Part shown: in pieces, positions 38,501 to 50,783 of the stretch
Position numbering within the stretch: position 1 is the first letter of the stretch
Layout: every line of letters starts with the position of its first letter
From: Bipalium vagum
Lineage: Eukaryota > Platyhelminthes > Tricladida > Geoplanidae
Assembly (NCBI GenBank): GCA_037834085.1
Contig: JBBMKC010196163.1
Coordinates: 1 to 50,930, forward strand
DNA: 50,930 nt
Direction of reading: 5' to 3'
Translations under genes and position numbers: made by a program
Notes under the pieces: model-generated
Database searches by the model: none
Seen by the model: the letters and a program-made list of their open reading frames with translations, nothing else
What the model was told of the DNA's origin: nothing

Positions 38501-40301
38501 CATATTTTTTATTGTTCTATGGATTAGAAAATCTATTTTTTTATAGATCAGGAAATATTTTTAGATTATCATTTGATAAATGACGAAAAAAATCGATCTT
38601 CGCAGACATATATATGATTTGATTCGAGAAAACAGAGTTCGTAAAATATTTCCAACTGAAACGTTTCATGTGCAACGATCTATCGGATCATCAAACGCTT
38701 TGAGGATAGTATTGTACTATCAATTGCAACTTCAACAAATGTCTACCATGTGTCGAAAATAGAGAAGTTTATCGAATCAAAGAAAATTCATCGCGATGGA
38801 CGACGAAAAATATTTCACATTTTCGTCTGATAATATGCCCGGAAATTCTGTATTTTATCCATGTGACAAACAAAGTAGTCCAACAGATGTAAAATTTAAA
38901 TGTAAAGAGAAGTTCACACAAAAGGTTCTCTTATGGCTGACTGTATCCAGTAATGGTATTTCTGCACGATTTATTGGAAAGACCAAAGACATATTAATGC
39001 AGATGTATATCGTCAAAATGCTTACCAACATTATTGCAGTTTATTAAAAAGCATCATTCACAAGATGAGCATATTTTTGGCCATACCTTGCCACTGCTCA
39101 TTATGCATAAACAACAACAGATTGGTTCGATCAACCAAGGGTACCTTTTTTACCGAAACATGAAACCTAAAGCTAGGCCGATCGGGGATTTTTGGCTTAT
39201 ATTGTTTATTAGCAAGGTTGGGTGGTTATGAATGCAGATCAGTTAACGAATAGAATCAAATGACAATTGAAAAAATAGATATGGATATTGTTCAAGACAT
39301 GATGCAAGGTGTATGCGGAAAATTAAGAAAAAATGGAGAACAAGGACCGTTTTCTATTCTGTGATTTGTTGATTTTTTTTCATTTTACTTTCATGTAGTT
39401 TTGATAAAATAATCAGAAACTAAAACTTTTAAGTGTCTTAAAAATAATAATTTTTATTTTGTCTCAATACTTTCGATCCACCCGTTATTTGCTAACCATT
39501 TATAATAATCGATAATTTTTTAAAAGGTATTTACATTATGAGTTTTATAATTTTGTTTTTCACAAATATTAATGAAAATCAATTGAAATTATTTTTCCCT
39601 GCTTCATTATTAGAAACGAAATACACGTCCATAAATCAGCCTTCATCGTATAAGGATTGTAATGAGACCATGAAAATTTTAAAGTAAAACTAAAAACTAT
39701 AACAAATACTTTATTCATTAACTAATGTATTTCATTGTAAATGCTATGCAGAGTGACAATAATGGTCCCGACCAAATATTCTTAAAATTTTTAGATCAAT
39801 TTAAGAAAAAACTCTAACTTTTTTTTAAAATCAAATAAACAATTATTTTCAATTAGATCGTTTGCTTTGATTGTTTTGCCTTCAAACGTTTCGGAAATTT
39901 TCGTAAACTCGACGACGTTTCTTCATCAATTTTGTTACTAACTGACACAAAAAATCAGTTTTAAATAATTCGTGAATGGATAGTCATACTTCACTCTCTT
40001 AATCAAAAAATATGACTTTGAGAATAGGAAATGACACCAAACCAATTCATTGGTGTAAGAATAAGACCTGCAAAATTATTGAACGTTCGGGTATTGTTTT
40101 TTATAAAATTAATTTTATATTTAATTTTCTGTTGACATGATCAAAATGTGATGCAATAATATTATTGTTTCATATTTAGCATTTTGTTTTAATTTTACGT
40201 TTGTGATCCTTAAAGTTTCCTCTAATCTTTTTATTTTTCAGTATTGTAAGCAGAACAAGGAAACCAGTGTATTAAAAAAGCTTCAAAATTTCAATAAATG
40301 A
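29507..40301 (+). CDS. VIPAS39: spermatogenesis-defective 39 homologue (VPS33B-interacting protein, Vps16 C-terminal-like domain)
   Basis: I assemble 14 coding exons with matching phases: 29507-29560, 29604-29631, 29681-29815, 29864-29955, 30014-30115, 30184-30338, 30395-30443, 30751-30839, 32460-32556, 32608-32712, 32775-32861, 35986-36066, 38188-38277 and 40242-40301, about 407 residues (human about 490). The family acts with VPS33B in endosome-to-lysosome trafficking. The start MDKSDDHYWDKCTLNFNL mirrors the acidic EEEYW start of SPE-39. Exon 5 (WIRKMVESCDNLQINNLW), exon 6 (DDVENIFKVILLLKSAMG then YNHYMSFLRETRQ), exons 9-11 (GEYIALLELQ, NQPLIATLIENNLAYHAITD, LKEKFKLTPEEFFWTSI) and exon 12 (KGFGSKPNISYERIVSF) follow the family order. 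The protein ends YCKQNKETSVLKKLQNFNK. Exon 4 and the ends of exon 5 are tentative. By comparison with the family, one exon of about 60-70 nt is probably missing between 36067 and 38187. Introns range from 43 to 3124 bp and the large ones hold transposons. Confidence 0.8.
30840..32459. other. large intron of VIPAS39, anonymous
   Basis: This intron of about 1.6 kb is flanked by GTAAGG and TTGAACAG. The part from about 31100 to 31540 is less AT-rich and holds a 91-codon ORF (31269-31544) without a known motif. I saw no transposase signature in it, unlike in the gene's later large introns. Confidence 0.5.
32948..34169 (-). mobile_element. full-length but decayed mariner transposon in a VIPAS39 intron
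   Basis: The left end GGTTGTTCAGTATGAAATGT at 32948 and the inverse of the right end GGCTGTCCAGTATGATATGT at 34169 match at 22 of the first 26 positions. Each is flanked by TA (32946-32947 and 34170-34171). The length of 1,222 bp is close to that of intact mariners. The minus strand carries transposase pieces in the right order: EDRGRPVLCFNKASLKASVE and QSVRELGQDLNVSKSTI (DNA-binding part, about 33705-33860), then FLHDSARLHISKMTVQRL and LPHSPYSRDLLPTDYHLFKH (second and third catalytic Asp motifs, about 33160-33310), then a C-terminus with a final NSNGKYFN. The part between them, with the first catalytic Asp, is not readable in one frame. Stops and frame changes show that it is dead. The motifs look closest to the irritans group, a tentative assignment. 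Confidence 0.9.
34780..35870 (-). pseudogene. pogo/Tigger-type transposase relic in a VIPAS39 intron
   Basis: Minus-strand readings give, in order: MDETPCYFDMVRDF (about 35540-35590), the first catalytic block of pogo transposases; MIIFRGLMKIPK followed by NTNILKNWMDMVF (35300-35450), the central block; a stretch resembling LQPLD.S.NK.FK near 35170-35230; and RKRPSYQKIVEMV followed by an acidic tail with EDENNSSLTDSD (34800-34860). The frame changes several times. No terminal repeats were identified, so the ends are approximate. This is a CENP-B/jerky-like domesticable family, but the copy is broken and shows no sign of host use. Confidence 0.8.
36909..37340 (-). mobile_element. second, more decayed pogo/Tigger-like relic
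   Basis: The sequence TACAGTCCAATCTCTTTTAT at 36910 looks like the outer end of a Tigger/pogo terminal repeat starting with CAGT after a TA. It is followed by a minus-strand ORF (37337-37053) with an acidic run (EGIEDDVIYEKVEEDKNFS) of the type seen near the C-terminus of pogo transposases. No catalytic block and no opposite end were found. It lies in the VIPAS39 intron where one exon is expected, so the acidic ORF should also be weighed as host sequence, although it is on the wrong strand. Confidence 0.4.
38409..39485 (+). mobile_element. 1,077-bp Tc1-like transposon with both ends, in the last VIPAS39 intron
   Basis: The ends share the inverted core TCGAAAGTATTGAG, within repeats of about 30 bases beginning ACGCGAATAGG (left) and ACGGGTGGA (right). 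TA flanks both (38407-38408 and 39486-39487). The plus strand carries a nearly complete transposase relic: MTKKIDLRRHIYDLIRENR (N-terminus, 38580), IAMDDEKYFTFSSDN (first catalytic Asp, about 38790), KFTQKVLLWLTVSSNGIS, then FIKKHHSQDEHIF and, near 39180, ARPIGDFW. The second catalytic Asp in the expected FWPDLA motif reads Tyr (near 39075-39090), and there are at least two frame changes, so the enzyme is dead. The related family is widespread in arthropods. It is inserted in the same orientation as the host gene. Confidence 0.88.
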
Positions 40302-41169
40302 AGTTCTGGAACATTTTACAATTTCAAGCTATATATAGAAATGTTTAAGTTTTATTTGCACTCTGATATTTTTGAAGTTTTGGTATACTTTGACGTCATT
40401 TTTCTGCAAAAATTTCCTGGAGGGAAAGAAATTTCTATTTTTCTCCTTTATTGCACTTTTATTTATATGCAGAAATTTTTAACTGATGATTTTAAATAAA
40501 GTCTTGATATTATAAAATAAGAATATATGCTCAAATCTGATTAGATAAAATAATGAAACAGTGCAGTTTGATTTTTCACCGTTCCACGTTGAGTAAATAT
40601 TATATATTTTTTTATTTTTATTAATATTATACATTATAAACTTATTTTTTAACTAGACTATAAGTTGTACAAATAAAATTATTAACAAAAGTAGTGTTAA
40701 AATGAAAAAACTAACATAAAATCTAAATCTAAGAAATCGTATTTTTAATTTTTTGCTTAATTTGCATAGTTTGAAATAATCAGAAACTCTCCTATTTTCT
40801 CTGCTAAAATTAATGCTTAAAGGAACTTAAACTTTCAACAAGAAAATCAACACAATTTGATGATCAGAAATATAGTTCTCGGAAAATTTATTTATATAAA
40901 CTAAAAACTTTTGTTAAACGATTTTATAGAATTAAATATAAGTATGGAAAATCTTTTTTTAAAAAATAATTATTTGGAGGCGTCTTTTCAAGTAACAAAA
41001 ACAATGCTGTTATAGTAAAACAAGAATCATAGTTAGAAAATTGAGTAAAAAAACAAATAGAATGAGTAAGTATTTATGAAAATATAAATTAAATAATATA
41101 TACATTAAAATTTATGTTTAAAAATGGTAATCAGTGAAAAATATTTTTGTATGAAATGTATTTCAAAAC
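40302..41169. other. 3' flank of VIPAS39
   Basis: AT-rich DNA with no recognisable gene. An AATAAA at 40495-40500 may serve as the poly(A) signal. Confidence 0.5.
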
Positions 41170-41760
41170 CTAATAACTGACATTTTTCCTGGAATTGTGC
41201 GGTTTGGCATTATCGTGCTGTAGTGGTTTTTTCTTTCGATTGACCAATGCTGAATATTTTTCCTTTAACTTTGTGTATATCTTATCCAATTGAGAGCAGT
41301 ATAGGTCTGTGTCAGTGGCCTTTTTTTAAGAAGTTCGAAATTACACCAAACGCACAGTAATACTTTTTTATAGAACCGTTCTCTCTTTGGTACCTGTTTT
41401 GGCAATTTTCCTGGATTAAGACATTGATTGTGTCTGTTAGGGTTATCTAGATAGACTCATTTTTCATCCGAATTAACAATTCGGTGTATAAAACTGGCAT
41501 CAAAAGGATTTGAAATCAGTTTAGAGCACGTCTCCATGTGCAGTTTTATTTGATTTTCCGTCAATTTGTGAAGAATTTATCGATAACTTCTGCTTATCTT
41601 ATCCATTGAATGAAGATGTCTAAGAACTGATATCTTTGGAATACTAAGTTCGTCAGATAATCTTCGAGTGCTGGTCGATGGATTACCTTCAACTGAGTTG
41701 TGTATACATCCGAAATCCATGGTTTTCGGCCTCCCGAGTCCTTGATCTTAAATTAATTTT
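41170..41760 (-). pseudogene. mariner transposase relic
   Basis: Minus-strand sequence reads STRRLSDELSIPKISVLRHL (second helix-turn-helix), then LTENQIKLHMETCSKLISN, HRIVNSDEKWVYLDNP (first catalytic Asp), NPGKLPKQVPKRE, KKVLLCVWCNFELL, LYCSQLDKIYTKLKEKYSAL and LQHDNAKPHNS (second catalytic Asp). This is the normal order of a mariner transposase of the mauritiana/Hsmar1-like type. The N-terminus and the third catalytic Asp are missing. There is a stop after the helix-turn-helix region and at least one frame change near 41330-41390. No terminal repeats were found. Homology is clear despite decay. Confidence 0.88.
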
Positions 41761-41769
41761 TTTTAATTT

Positions 41770-42640
41770 ATTCCTTGATTAAATTTTTAAAACCAGTTTT
41801 GGGCCATCGATCTCTTTCTCTGGAGAGGTGGGAGACAAAATATCAGAAGTGACGTCATGGAAATTTTCAGCTATTCCCCTTCTTGATTTAATTGAACCTT
41901 ATGTGATGCAACAGAATCCTGTTAGAAAAGATAAAACCTTCCTTTTCATACTGAGTAAATCTAGGGTTTCACAGCTGTTTTAAGGGCCATATTTTAGACA
42001 GCAGAATTCACTCTAAGGTTTTGTGAAAAGAAGTGAAGAGGTATCACATGTTCTTTACTCCTCACTACCCATAAAACTATGATGGGTGCTGAAAAATTAT
42101 TGTGCATGATTCTTGGGCCTTTAAATAGCCATGAATCATTTCTTCTGTTAACCTTGTGATCTTGGTCGAAGGTTTATTCATCTGAGAAAACCAAATCATA
42201 TCTTGTTTTCCTGAATGTAATAGTTTGATTTGGAAAATTTTCGATTGGATTAAGCGATTTTCTTTGAATTTCTTAAGAGAAATTATACTTTCTTTAACAC
42301 ATACAATTTATATCCCATTTTATAAGCCTCTGAGACCTTGAAAATTGTTGTTAACTGACATCATAGAATTTCTATCAGCAGTCTGCTTATATTCCTTGAC
42401 AAAATTATCTGATCTCATCATGTCACAGCGTTTGGAGTTTTCCTTAGACTTTGCTGTTGACAGTGTTCTATTTTCGGATTGAAGTTCTTTGCGTACTTTA
42501 TGTAAAAAAATAATAATAATAATAATAAGACTTTTAACAATCTGGGGATTTCTTAATCGGAATGATCAGCTTTCAAAGCCACTAGAACAGGATATGATTT
42601 CATTTTTTGGGTGTTTTGGTTTTCCTCCATTATTATTTAT
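41770..42640 (-). pseudogene. second Tc1/mariner-family transposase relic, directly upstream of the mariner copy
   Basis: From a start at 42630 (MEENQNTQKMKSYPVLVALK) the minus strand shows a decayed helix-turn-helix region, then DLVFSDE (first catalytic Asp, about 42190), NRRNDSWLFKGPRIMHNN, HVIPLHFFSQNLRVNSAV and, after further breaks, QKVQLNQEG-like sequence replacing the second Asp block. The PLHFF and FSDE motifs match a mariner-superfamily group known from nematodes and arthropods, distinct from the mariner that follows it. At least four stops or frame changes. A (TAA)n run at 42513-42528 interrupts the N-terminal part. Confidence 0.7.
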
Positions 42641-44039
42641 TCTATTAATTTAGTAAAACAAATTTTAACATATTTTAATCTTATAAAAAATTTACATTAA
42701 ACTTTTGTCCTTAAATACCTTACTCACTTTTAAAATGAATTTTTCACTGTTAGGTTTTGGAAATACATACTTAATAAAATCACAATGTACAAGTTAAATT
42801 TATCTAGATTATATTAAAAAGGGAAGAAAATTGGCATTTAACCTAAAATAGTTATTTCATATTTGTATAGCTTTGGAAAGCTCTGAATACATTTGGCAAT
42901 TTCCCTGGATAAAAATAAAACAAACCAATTTAATTTAAAAATTTTCTTGTGAAAAAACGTTATCATGACAACACTAAAATCATCAATCGATTTTGGATTT
43001 ATTTTAAACCTATTTGTTACTGAATAGTATAAAGTAGTTAAGTAAAAGATTTTATTCAACCTGTTATGCTTTTAAAAATTAATCAAAAATGGCATTTATT
43101 CATAAAAAAGCTACATATTAATTATTAATTAATTTTAAATTTAATTTTTATTCTCTATGACATTTTTCATTTTAGGAATTTATAAAAGGTATATTACAAA
43201 AATATAGTCATGTCCAAAAATATTAAAATTTTTAATGGTCTAATATCCATAAAAAAATTTAGGAAAAACATGTAATATTCTAAAAATAAACAAAACTACT
43301 AAATATAAAATTACCTGATAAAATTTTCAAGAAAGGATTAAGAATTTTAAAATTTCTGGTTTTCTTAGAGAAATTTTATGGAGCATCAACATTTTTGGAA
43401 TTTATCAACCCAATGTAAATTTTAGTAATAATAATAATTAATTGATTGATTAAAATTGATAATTAATCAGTGTTGATCTTGTCAATATTACCAATAATTA
43501 TATAAAAAATCGAAAAATATGTTATATTTAATTAATAATAAATAAAACAAAGAATCTCGTACAATGACAAATAGATCATCAACTTTCCAATATTAAATTT
43601 TCAAAAATTAATTAATTAAATATTTCACTGTGTAAGGAATAAAAGGAACGCGATGTAGAAAAATGTGGAAGCCCATGAAAGAAACAAAACGAAGCGGACA
43701 TCTTGTATTTACATCACCGTAAATACAAGAAAAAGCATACAAAGAAGTTATGAGGACGTTTAATTTTTTTTCGAAGGGAGAAACAGGAAATGATCTCCTT
43801 CAGAAAATTAATTTGTTAAGTTTGAATACAATGCCGTCTATATTTTTTAAGCCTTCTTTATCATTTCCACTAAATGGTTGAAATATCTTACTATAAATAC
43901 TTCGATTTAGTCTTTATTTGACTATATGAGAGAATATGTTGAAATACATGTTTCCAATCAAATATTTCCAAAGTAAAATTTTTGTTAATGTAGAAAAACC
44001 GATTTTTTCAAAAACATCAATTTTTAAGTCATTTTTGAA
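42641..44039. other. AT-rich spacer between transposon relics
   Basis: No gene or transposase motif recognised. The 73-codon minus-strand ORF at 42838-43059 has no known motif. At 43620-43800 the DNA is less AT-rich and purine-rich on the plus strand, but unassigned. Confidence 0.5.
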
Positions 44040-45060
44040 TACTAGACTAAAACATCAGTGAAGTATCTTTTATTTACATAATTAGTACCTTGTATTTATA
44101 CCTTTATTTTTAATTACCTCTTTGATCCTTTTTGTCATGCTTTCATAAAGATTTTTAATTTAAGATGTTAGAATAATCGCCCACTGCTCCTCCGAATTCT
44201 TCCACAGTGTCTCAATATTTGTCGGCCTACACTTATCATCCATGGCTTTTAGGTCAGCCCACTACTAATTATACTCAAATCTGGTAACTGAGTCGGACAA
44301 TCATTGAGTACGCAGACTTTTGTCTTGTTCAAAAATTAGACACCAATCTTGATTTGTGGCATGAAGCAATCCTTTCTTTAATATGTCCTGATAGCCAATA
44401 GAATTCAACCGCTCCGGACCTCTTATGAGCCCTAAACCATTAAACTCTTACCTCCGAATTTCACCGTTGTCGGAATTTTAATTATTATACCTTAAATTAT
44501 TATACTGATTTATTGTCCTAACGATGGTCACTATTCCTCACTTAATAACTTATTACCATCATATATCAAGATTTGATTTTGATATATTACTTTTTGGCAA
44601 TATTTTTTTAATAACATTACTATTATTTTTTATTATTAATCACCTAAATCATTATTAGTACCAAAATCTGGTTTTGTACCTTTGACAAATCCAGCAGAAT
44701 ATACTTAGGATCATATCTGGATCAATGTAGTCTGCGGACGTATTCATTTCTTCTGTAGAACAGTTCTATCCTACATTCGTCAGAAAATATGATATCATTC
44801 CAAAAATATGGATACAGTTTGATATAGCCTTTACACCACTTTAAGCGATTATTGATATCTTTCATTTAATAATGATTTCTTCGATGCAATCCATCGAAAC
44901 AACCCATACTTTCTCAATTTCCAATCAATCAAAGTCTTACCTGCTGTTTCTTGGGGATTTTCCTTTGACATACGAATAAGTAATCTCTATGATCTTTTTG
45001 TATTTTTCGGATTCCGACCACTTTTAGATAAATTTTTCAATGTAATGTGGTGCTTGAGTT
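44040..45060 (-). pseudogene. Tc1-family transposase relic
   Basis: On the minus strand, SKENPQETAGKTLIDWKLRK and FRWIASKKSLLNERYQ (about 44870-44980) match the second helix-turn-helix and linker of Tc1 transposases. Further on come LIFEQDKSLRTQ (about 44310-44345; FQQDN.PKHTS in the family), a degenerate SPDLNPIE.LW block, PTNIETLWKNSEEQWAIIL (about 44165-44230) and YESMTKRIKEVIKNKGI (about 44090-44150). These are the standard Tc1 C-terminal signatures. The middle with the first catalytic Asp is scrambled by several stops and frame changes. No terminal repeats were found. Confidence 0.85.
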
Positions 45061-45956
45061 TAGTATGATAAGCTGCACAACATGCCTTAAAAATAGATTA
45101 GGTTGGTTTAAAAAAACCAAATGATGACTCGATTAGTCAAAAATAGGACCCGTTAAAGGCAGAAGGTAAAACAAGTAAGGAATCAGGAGTAGTCAAAGAG
45201 AATAAAAACAGAGTGTAATAAAAGTGGGAAGCAGCATAGCAGATCTTCACAGCCAAGAATGCGGCTGGTCATGGAAAAAGGTGGTATTAAGGTCGGAGAA
45301 AACAGGTCAGTATTTGACACTAATGAGAGGTCAGACTCAACAATCGGATAGAGAGATCAATCGTTCTGGTTTCTAAAGAAAAAGACACTAAGATGATGGA
45401 GAGACAGTAGATCGACAATTAATCGTTTAGATTATGAACTTACAGCTGATTTCGTGTAGCGGTGCAATATTTGAATTAAAATTTATTTTTATGGAATTAT
45501 TTAAGTCTAATGATAAATAATTTTACAATAAAAAATATTAAATATTATTTAATAATTAATAAAAGTTATAATTTTCAAACTTTGTCTATTTAACCTGTTT
45601 TTTCAATAGAACTTTTTCTTCAAAAAAATTCAGCAAATCATATTTCTATTTTTTAAGGTAAGAAAAATTATCTATTTTATTTAGGCGGTTTAATTTAAGG
45701 ATATTTCTTATCCTTTTAATTTATTATTAATTCCAGCAATAAACATTCGATTAATTTCTGTTATTTGAAACCGGAATCAAAAATTATTGAAATAATATCA
45801 TACATAATATTTTTGAAGACATCTTAAAATCAATTTTTAAGTTCTTTACGAAGTCAAAAATCACGAGAGACTTCACTTAACTTCATATGAAATTATTCTT
45901 CGAATTAAACTCGTTAAGATTGAAATAAAATACTCTCAAGTTGTTAGTTGAAAATT

Positions 45957-46032
45957 AATCGGAGATAGCGGGATTCGAATTCAGGACCTTTCTCATGGAC
46001 TGCTGTGACCGCTCAGCTACATCAACCGACTA
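45957..46032 (-). ncRNA. tRNA-derived sequence (SINE head or tRNA pseudogene)
   Basis: On the minus strand the stretch begins AGTCGG and ends CCGATT, which pair over 6 bp. It contains a good A-box, TAGCTGAGCGGT, with a perfect 4-bp D stem (GCTG/CAGC), and a B-box-like ATTCGAATCC about 45 bases later, followed by CGCTATCTCCG. The 5' side of the T stem is decayed (TGAA where CGGG is expected) and the anticodon stem does not pair well, so a working tRNA is unlikely. The form resembles tRNA-derived heads of SINEs. Confidence 0.5.
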
Positions 46033-47347
46033 ATTTTTCATTTATATCTCACACAAGGTTTGCGAAAGAATTCGGGGAAATTATCAATTCTTCACCGGTT
46101 GTGAAATCAACAATAAATCAATAATAATTAATAAAAAAAAATAAATACGTAAACAATATTCGATTATTAACTATTTAAGTTGAAAAACAAAATTCACAAA
46201 TCTTAGCTAAATTTCATATCAAACAGTATTTATTGCTATTCAATTCAATTGTTATTAGTGTATGTTAGAACACATCTCATAAATATAATGTCGACTTTGT
46301 CCTTACTTGATTTTCTCAACGAATTACCGGACTTGATTTGACGCTGCATTAGCGTTTTTCTACGAACAATGATTAAAGTACTGCCTTACTACTTATCACT
46401 ATTGTTATCATTACAAACAAGAGAAAAGATTATTCTATGTTCCATTTGCATAGTAGACATATTTTGTGGCATTCTGTAAAAATTATTTGTAACGAAAATT
46501 GACAATTTTTCTCAACTCAAGATCACCAAACCATGATATCAAAAAATAAACCATTCAACACAAATAGGAAAAACGTAAGGTGCAAAAATTGGAATGTTGA
46601 AAAATATTGACTTCTCAACACCAATTTACAAAAAGCCACGAAAGCACAGCCAGCAATGGCAGCCGTCACAGAACCAGAAAATAAATGTAATTGATCAATT
46701 CATTTAGAATGTTACCATCAATATTTATTATTTTAACTGTTTGCGAATTACAGTTACGTTAGTCAGAAATGTTACTAACAAGAATGAATTCGATCGTATC
46801 CAGTCTCAAATATCACAGATTGAATTATTTTCGTTGTCGTCATAGTTGTGGTACTAGTAGAAATAGTCTGGTAGAAGCAGTTGCATAACACAAACAAAAT
46901 AGACATTAGAAATAATTGAGGACAAATAAATTTTTTTTAAAAATGCCTGTATGTAAAGATTTTTAAAATATTAATGTTTATGTAATGGAAAATCTTATTC
47001 ACTAAGCACACACTGATATCCACATGCATACACACATGCACGCCAACAAACAAAGCCAACAAACAAAGCTGCTGAATATCATCATCATGACCAAGTGGAA
47101 TAGTAATCCCCAATCAGTCACGTAATCTATTCATGTTGCTTTCTGCAAAGGCCAAGCCACTTCTCAGTCCCACGGAAATAGACAACAGAAAAATATAAAA
47201 TTCCCAAATTTAATCAGCCTAATATTCTGTTGTTAAATGAATTGTGTATGTAACAATTTTCGTATTTTTTTTATTTTTTTAGCTTGCAAATCGTTTGCTT
47301 ACAAAAGTTCTAAGCAAAACCATTTTTGGATCAAATGTTCCAACAAT

Positions 47348-47359
47348 CCATCCTCCTCC

Positions 47360-47391
<32 letters not shown>

Positions 47392-47424
47392 ATCCTCATC
47401 CTCTTCATCATCATCATCATCACT
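47348..47424. repeat. (TCC)n / (TCA)n trinucleotide array
   Basis: A run of about 11 TCC triplets passes into TCA/TCC mixtures and then TCA repeats. Read in one frame it gives a poly-Ser ORF, on the other strand poly-Glu/Asp. It is upstream of the CtBP start codon and most likely non-coding or in a 5' untranslated exon. Confidence 0.9.
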
Positions 47425-47641
47425 TACATCATAACATCCTGTGATTAACCATGTTGAAATTATTGGCCTGTTGTTGTCAATGCTGCATGCAATCAAGCAT
47501 TGTTGTGAGTATGTCTGACGTGCGGGTGGGTGTTTTATTAACGTGGTGCGATGGTATGTGTGTACAGTGTGTGTATTTGTATTTAAAATGAATTGGTTAG
47601 CATGCAGACTGGCATATATTATAAAGTACGTCGACTAATAT

Positions 47642-47659
47642 GTTAACATATATGTTAAC
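47642..47659. promoter_or_regulatory. 18-bp perfect palindrome upstream of CtBP
   Basis: GTTAACATATATGTTAAC is its own reverse complement. Its half-site GTTAAC is the kind of sequence that HNF1/POU-type homeodomain factors bind. It lies about 275 bases upstream of the CtBP start codon, in the region where the promoter or first intron should be. In AT-rich DNA such palindromes can occur by chance, so a regulatory role is only a suggestion. Confidence 0.3.
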
Positions 47660-47929
47660 GGCCCTATACAGGCGGTAGAATACTTCAAATGAAAATATCA
47701 TTTCTTATTTAGTTTGGTTTGTATGTATGTGTGTCTGTGTGTAAGTGCGTGTGTGCTTACATTTATTAGCACTAATTCATTCTTTTTCCTAATAAATAGT
47801 AGATCTGCAATCCGCCATTTTAGTTAATTTGCATAATAATAAACTACTCAAATATAATAAATTGGTGAGTAATTGTATTTTATTTTTTAAATATTGTTTA
47901 TATTTGTCACATTTAATTTTATGTAGTGA

Positions 47930-49945
<2,016 letters not shown>

Positions 49946-50783
49946 TGCTTGAATGTGTGTGTATGTGTAGTGTTACAGATTGATAAAATGCATTTGTATG
50001 TTGAGTGTGTCATTTCTCTTTTCCATATTCCGTGTGTTCCTCTATTTTGTGTGTGTATCCGTATTGCCATGTTGAGTCATCATCATAGTTAATGTGATGT
50101 TATGATAAGCAATACAAATATTTAATAATAGTGAACATGATTTTGATTTCGCTTCAGTGGATTTTATATTGAATGTAATGAAACTGGCATCAATTACGTA
50201 ATTTCATTCTGTAATTAGTCTTTTTAGAATTAATTTCCAAAATTGTGTCATTTATTTAAATTGTAATAGGTGAAATCAAATTCTGAAGTCCTCTTTTAAA
50301 TAAAATATAAAAATCAAGTGAAAATGTCTAAAATTAAATTTTTACCTTTGGACAAAATGAGCACTATTAAAAAGTTAAACTAATGGACAAAAAATCAATT
50401 AGAAATGAGAACTCTGCTGTATTTTACAATTATTTGGTATTGGAAGAATTCTGGTTTTATAAAAGGTCTAGAATTTTCGTGATTTATTGTAGTAAATCTT
50501 TTGAACAGAAAAAATGTCCTGTTTTTTATGGAACCGAAAACTTCATTTAAGTGTTTGAATTTTTGATAATAATATAGGAAAAATTACAAATAGTCTTAAT
50601 TCCAAAATATCTGTTGGTGGTAAGTGAAATAAAATTTATTGTTAAACCTGATAAATAATGTAGCAGTACACTGTCCAAATTTATAAAAATTTAAATATCA
50701 GATTCAAATTTTGTGTAACAGTCGTGAAATGTAGCAGCGAGATATATCGGATGATTATCTGCATGGATGCTAATTGGTGTCAA
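49946..50783. other. 3' flank of CtBP
   Basis: TG-rich sequence after the stop codon (49952-49970 and 50030-50060) is probably 3' untranslated region. The first AATAAA is at 50299-50304. No further gene was recognised before the mariner fragment at the edge. Confidence 0.5.

Noticed and set aside
47237-47496. Poly-Ser ORF (plus) and poly-Asp/Glu ORF (minus)
   Set aside because: Both are translations of the trinucleotide array upstream of CtBP, without other protein-like sequence or splice support.
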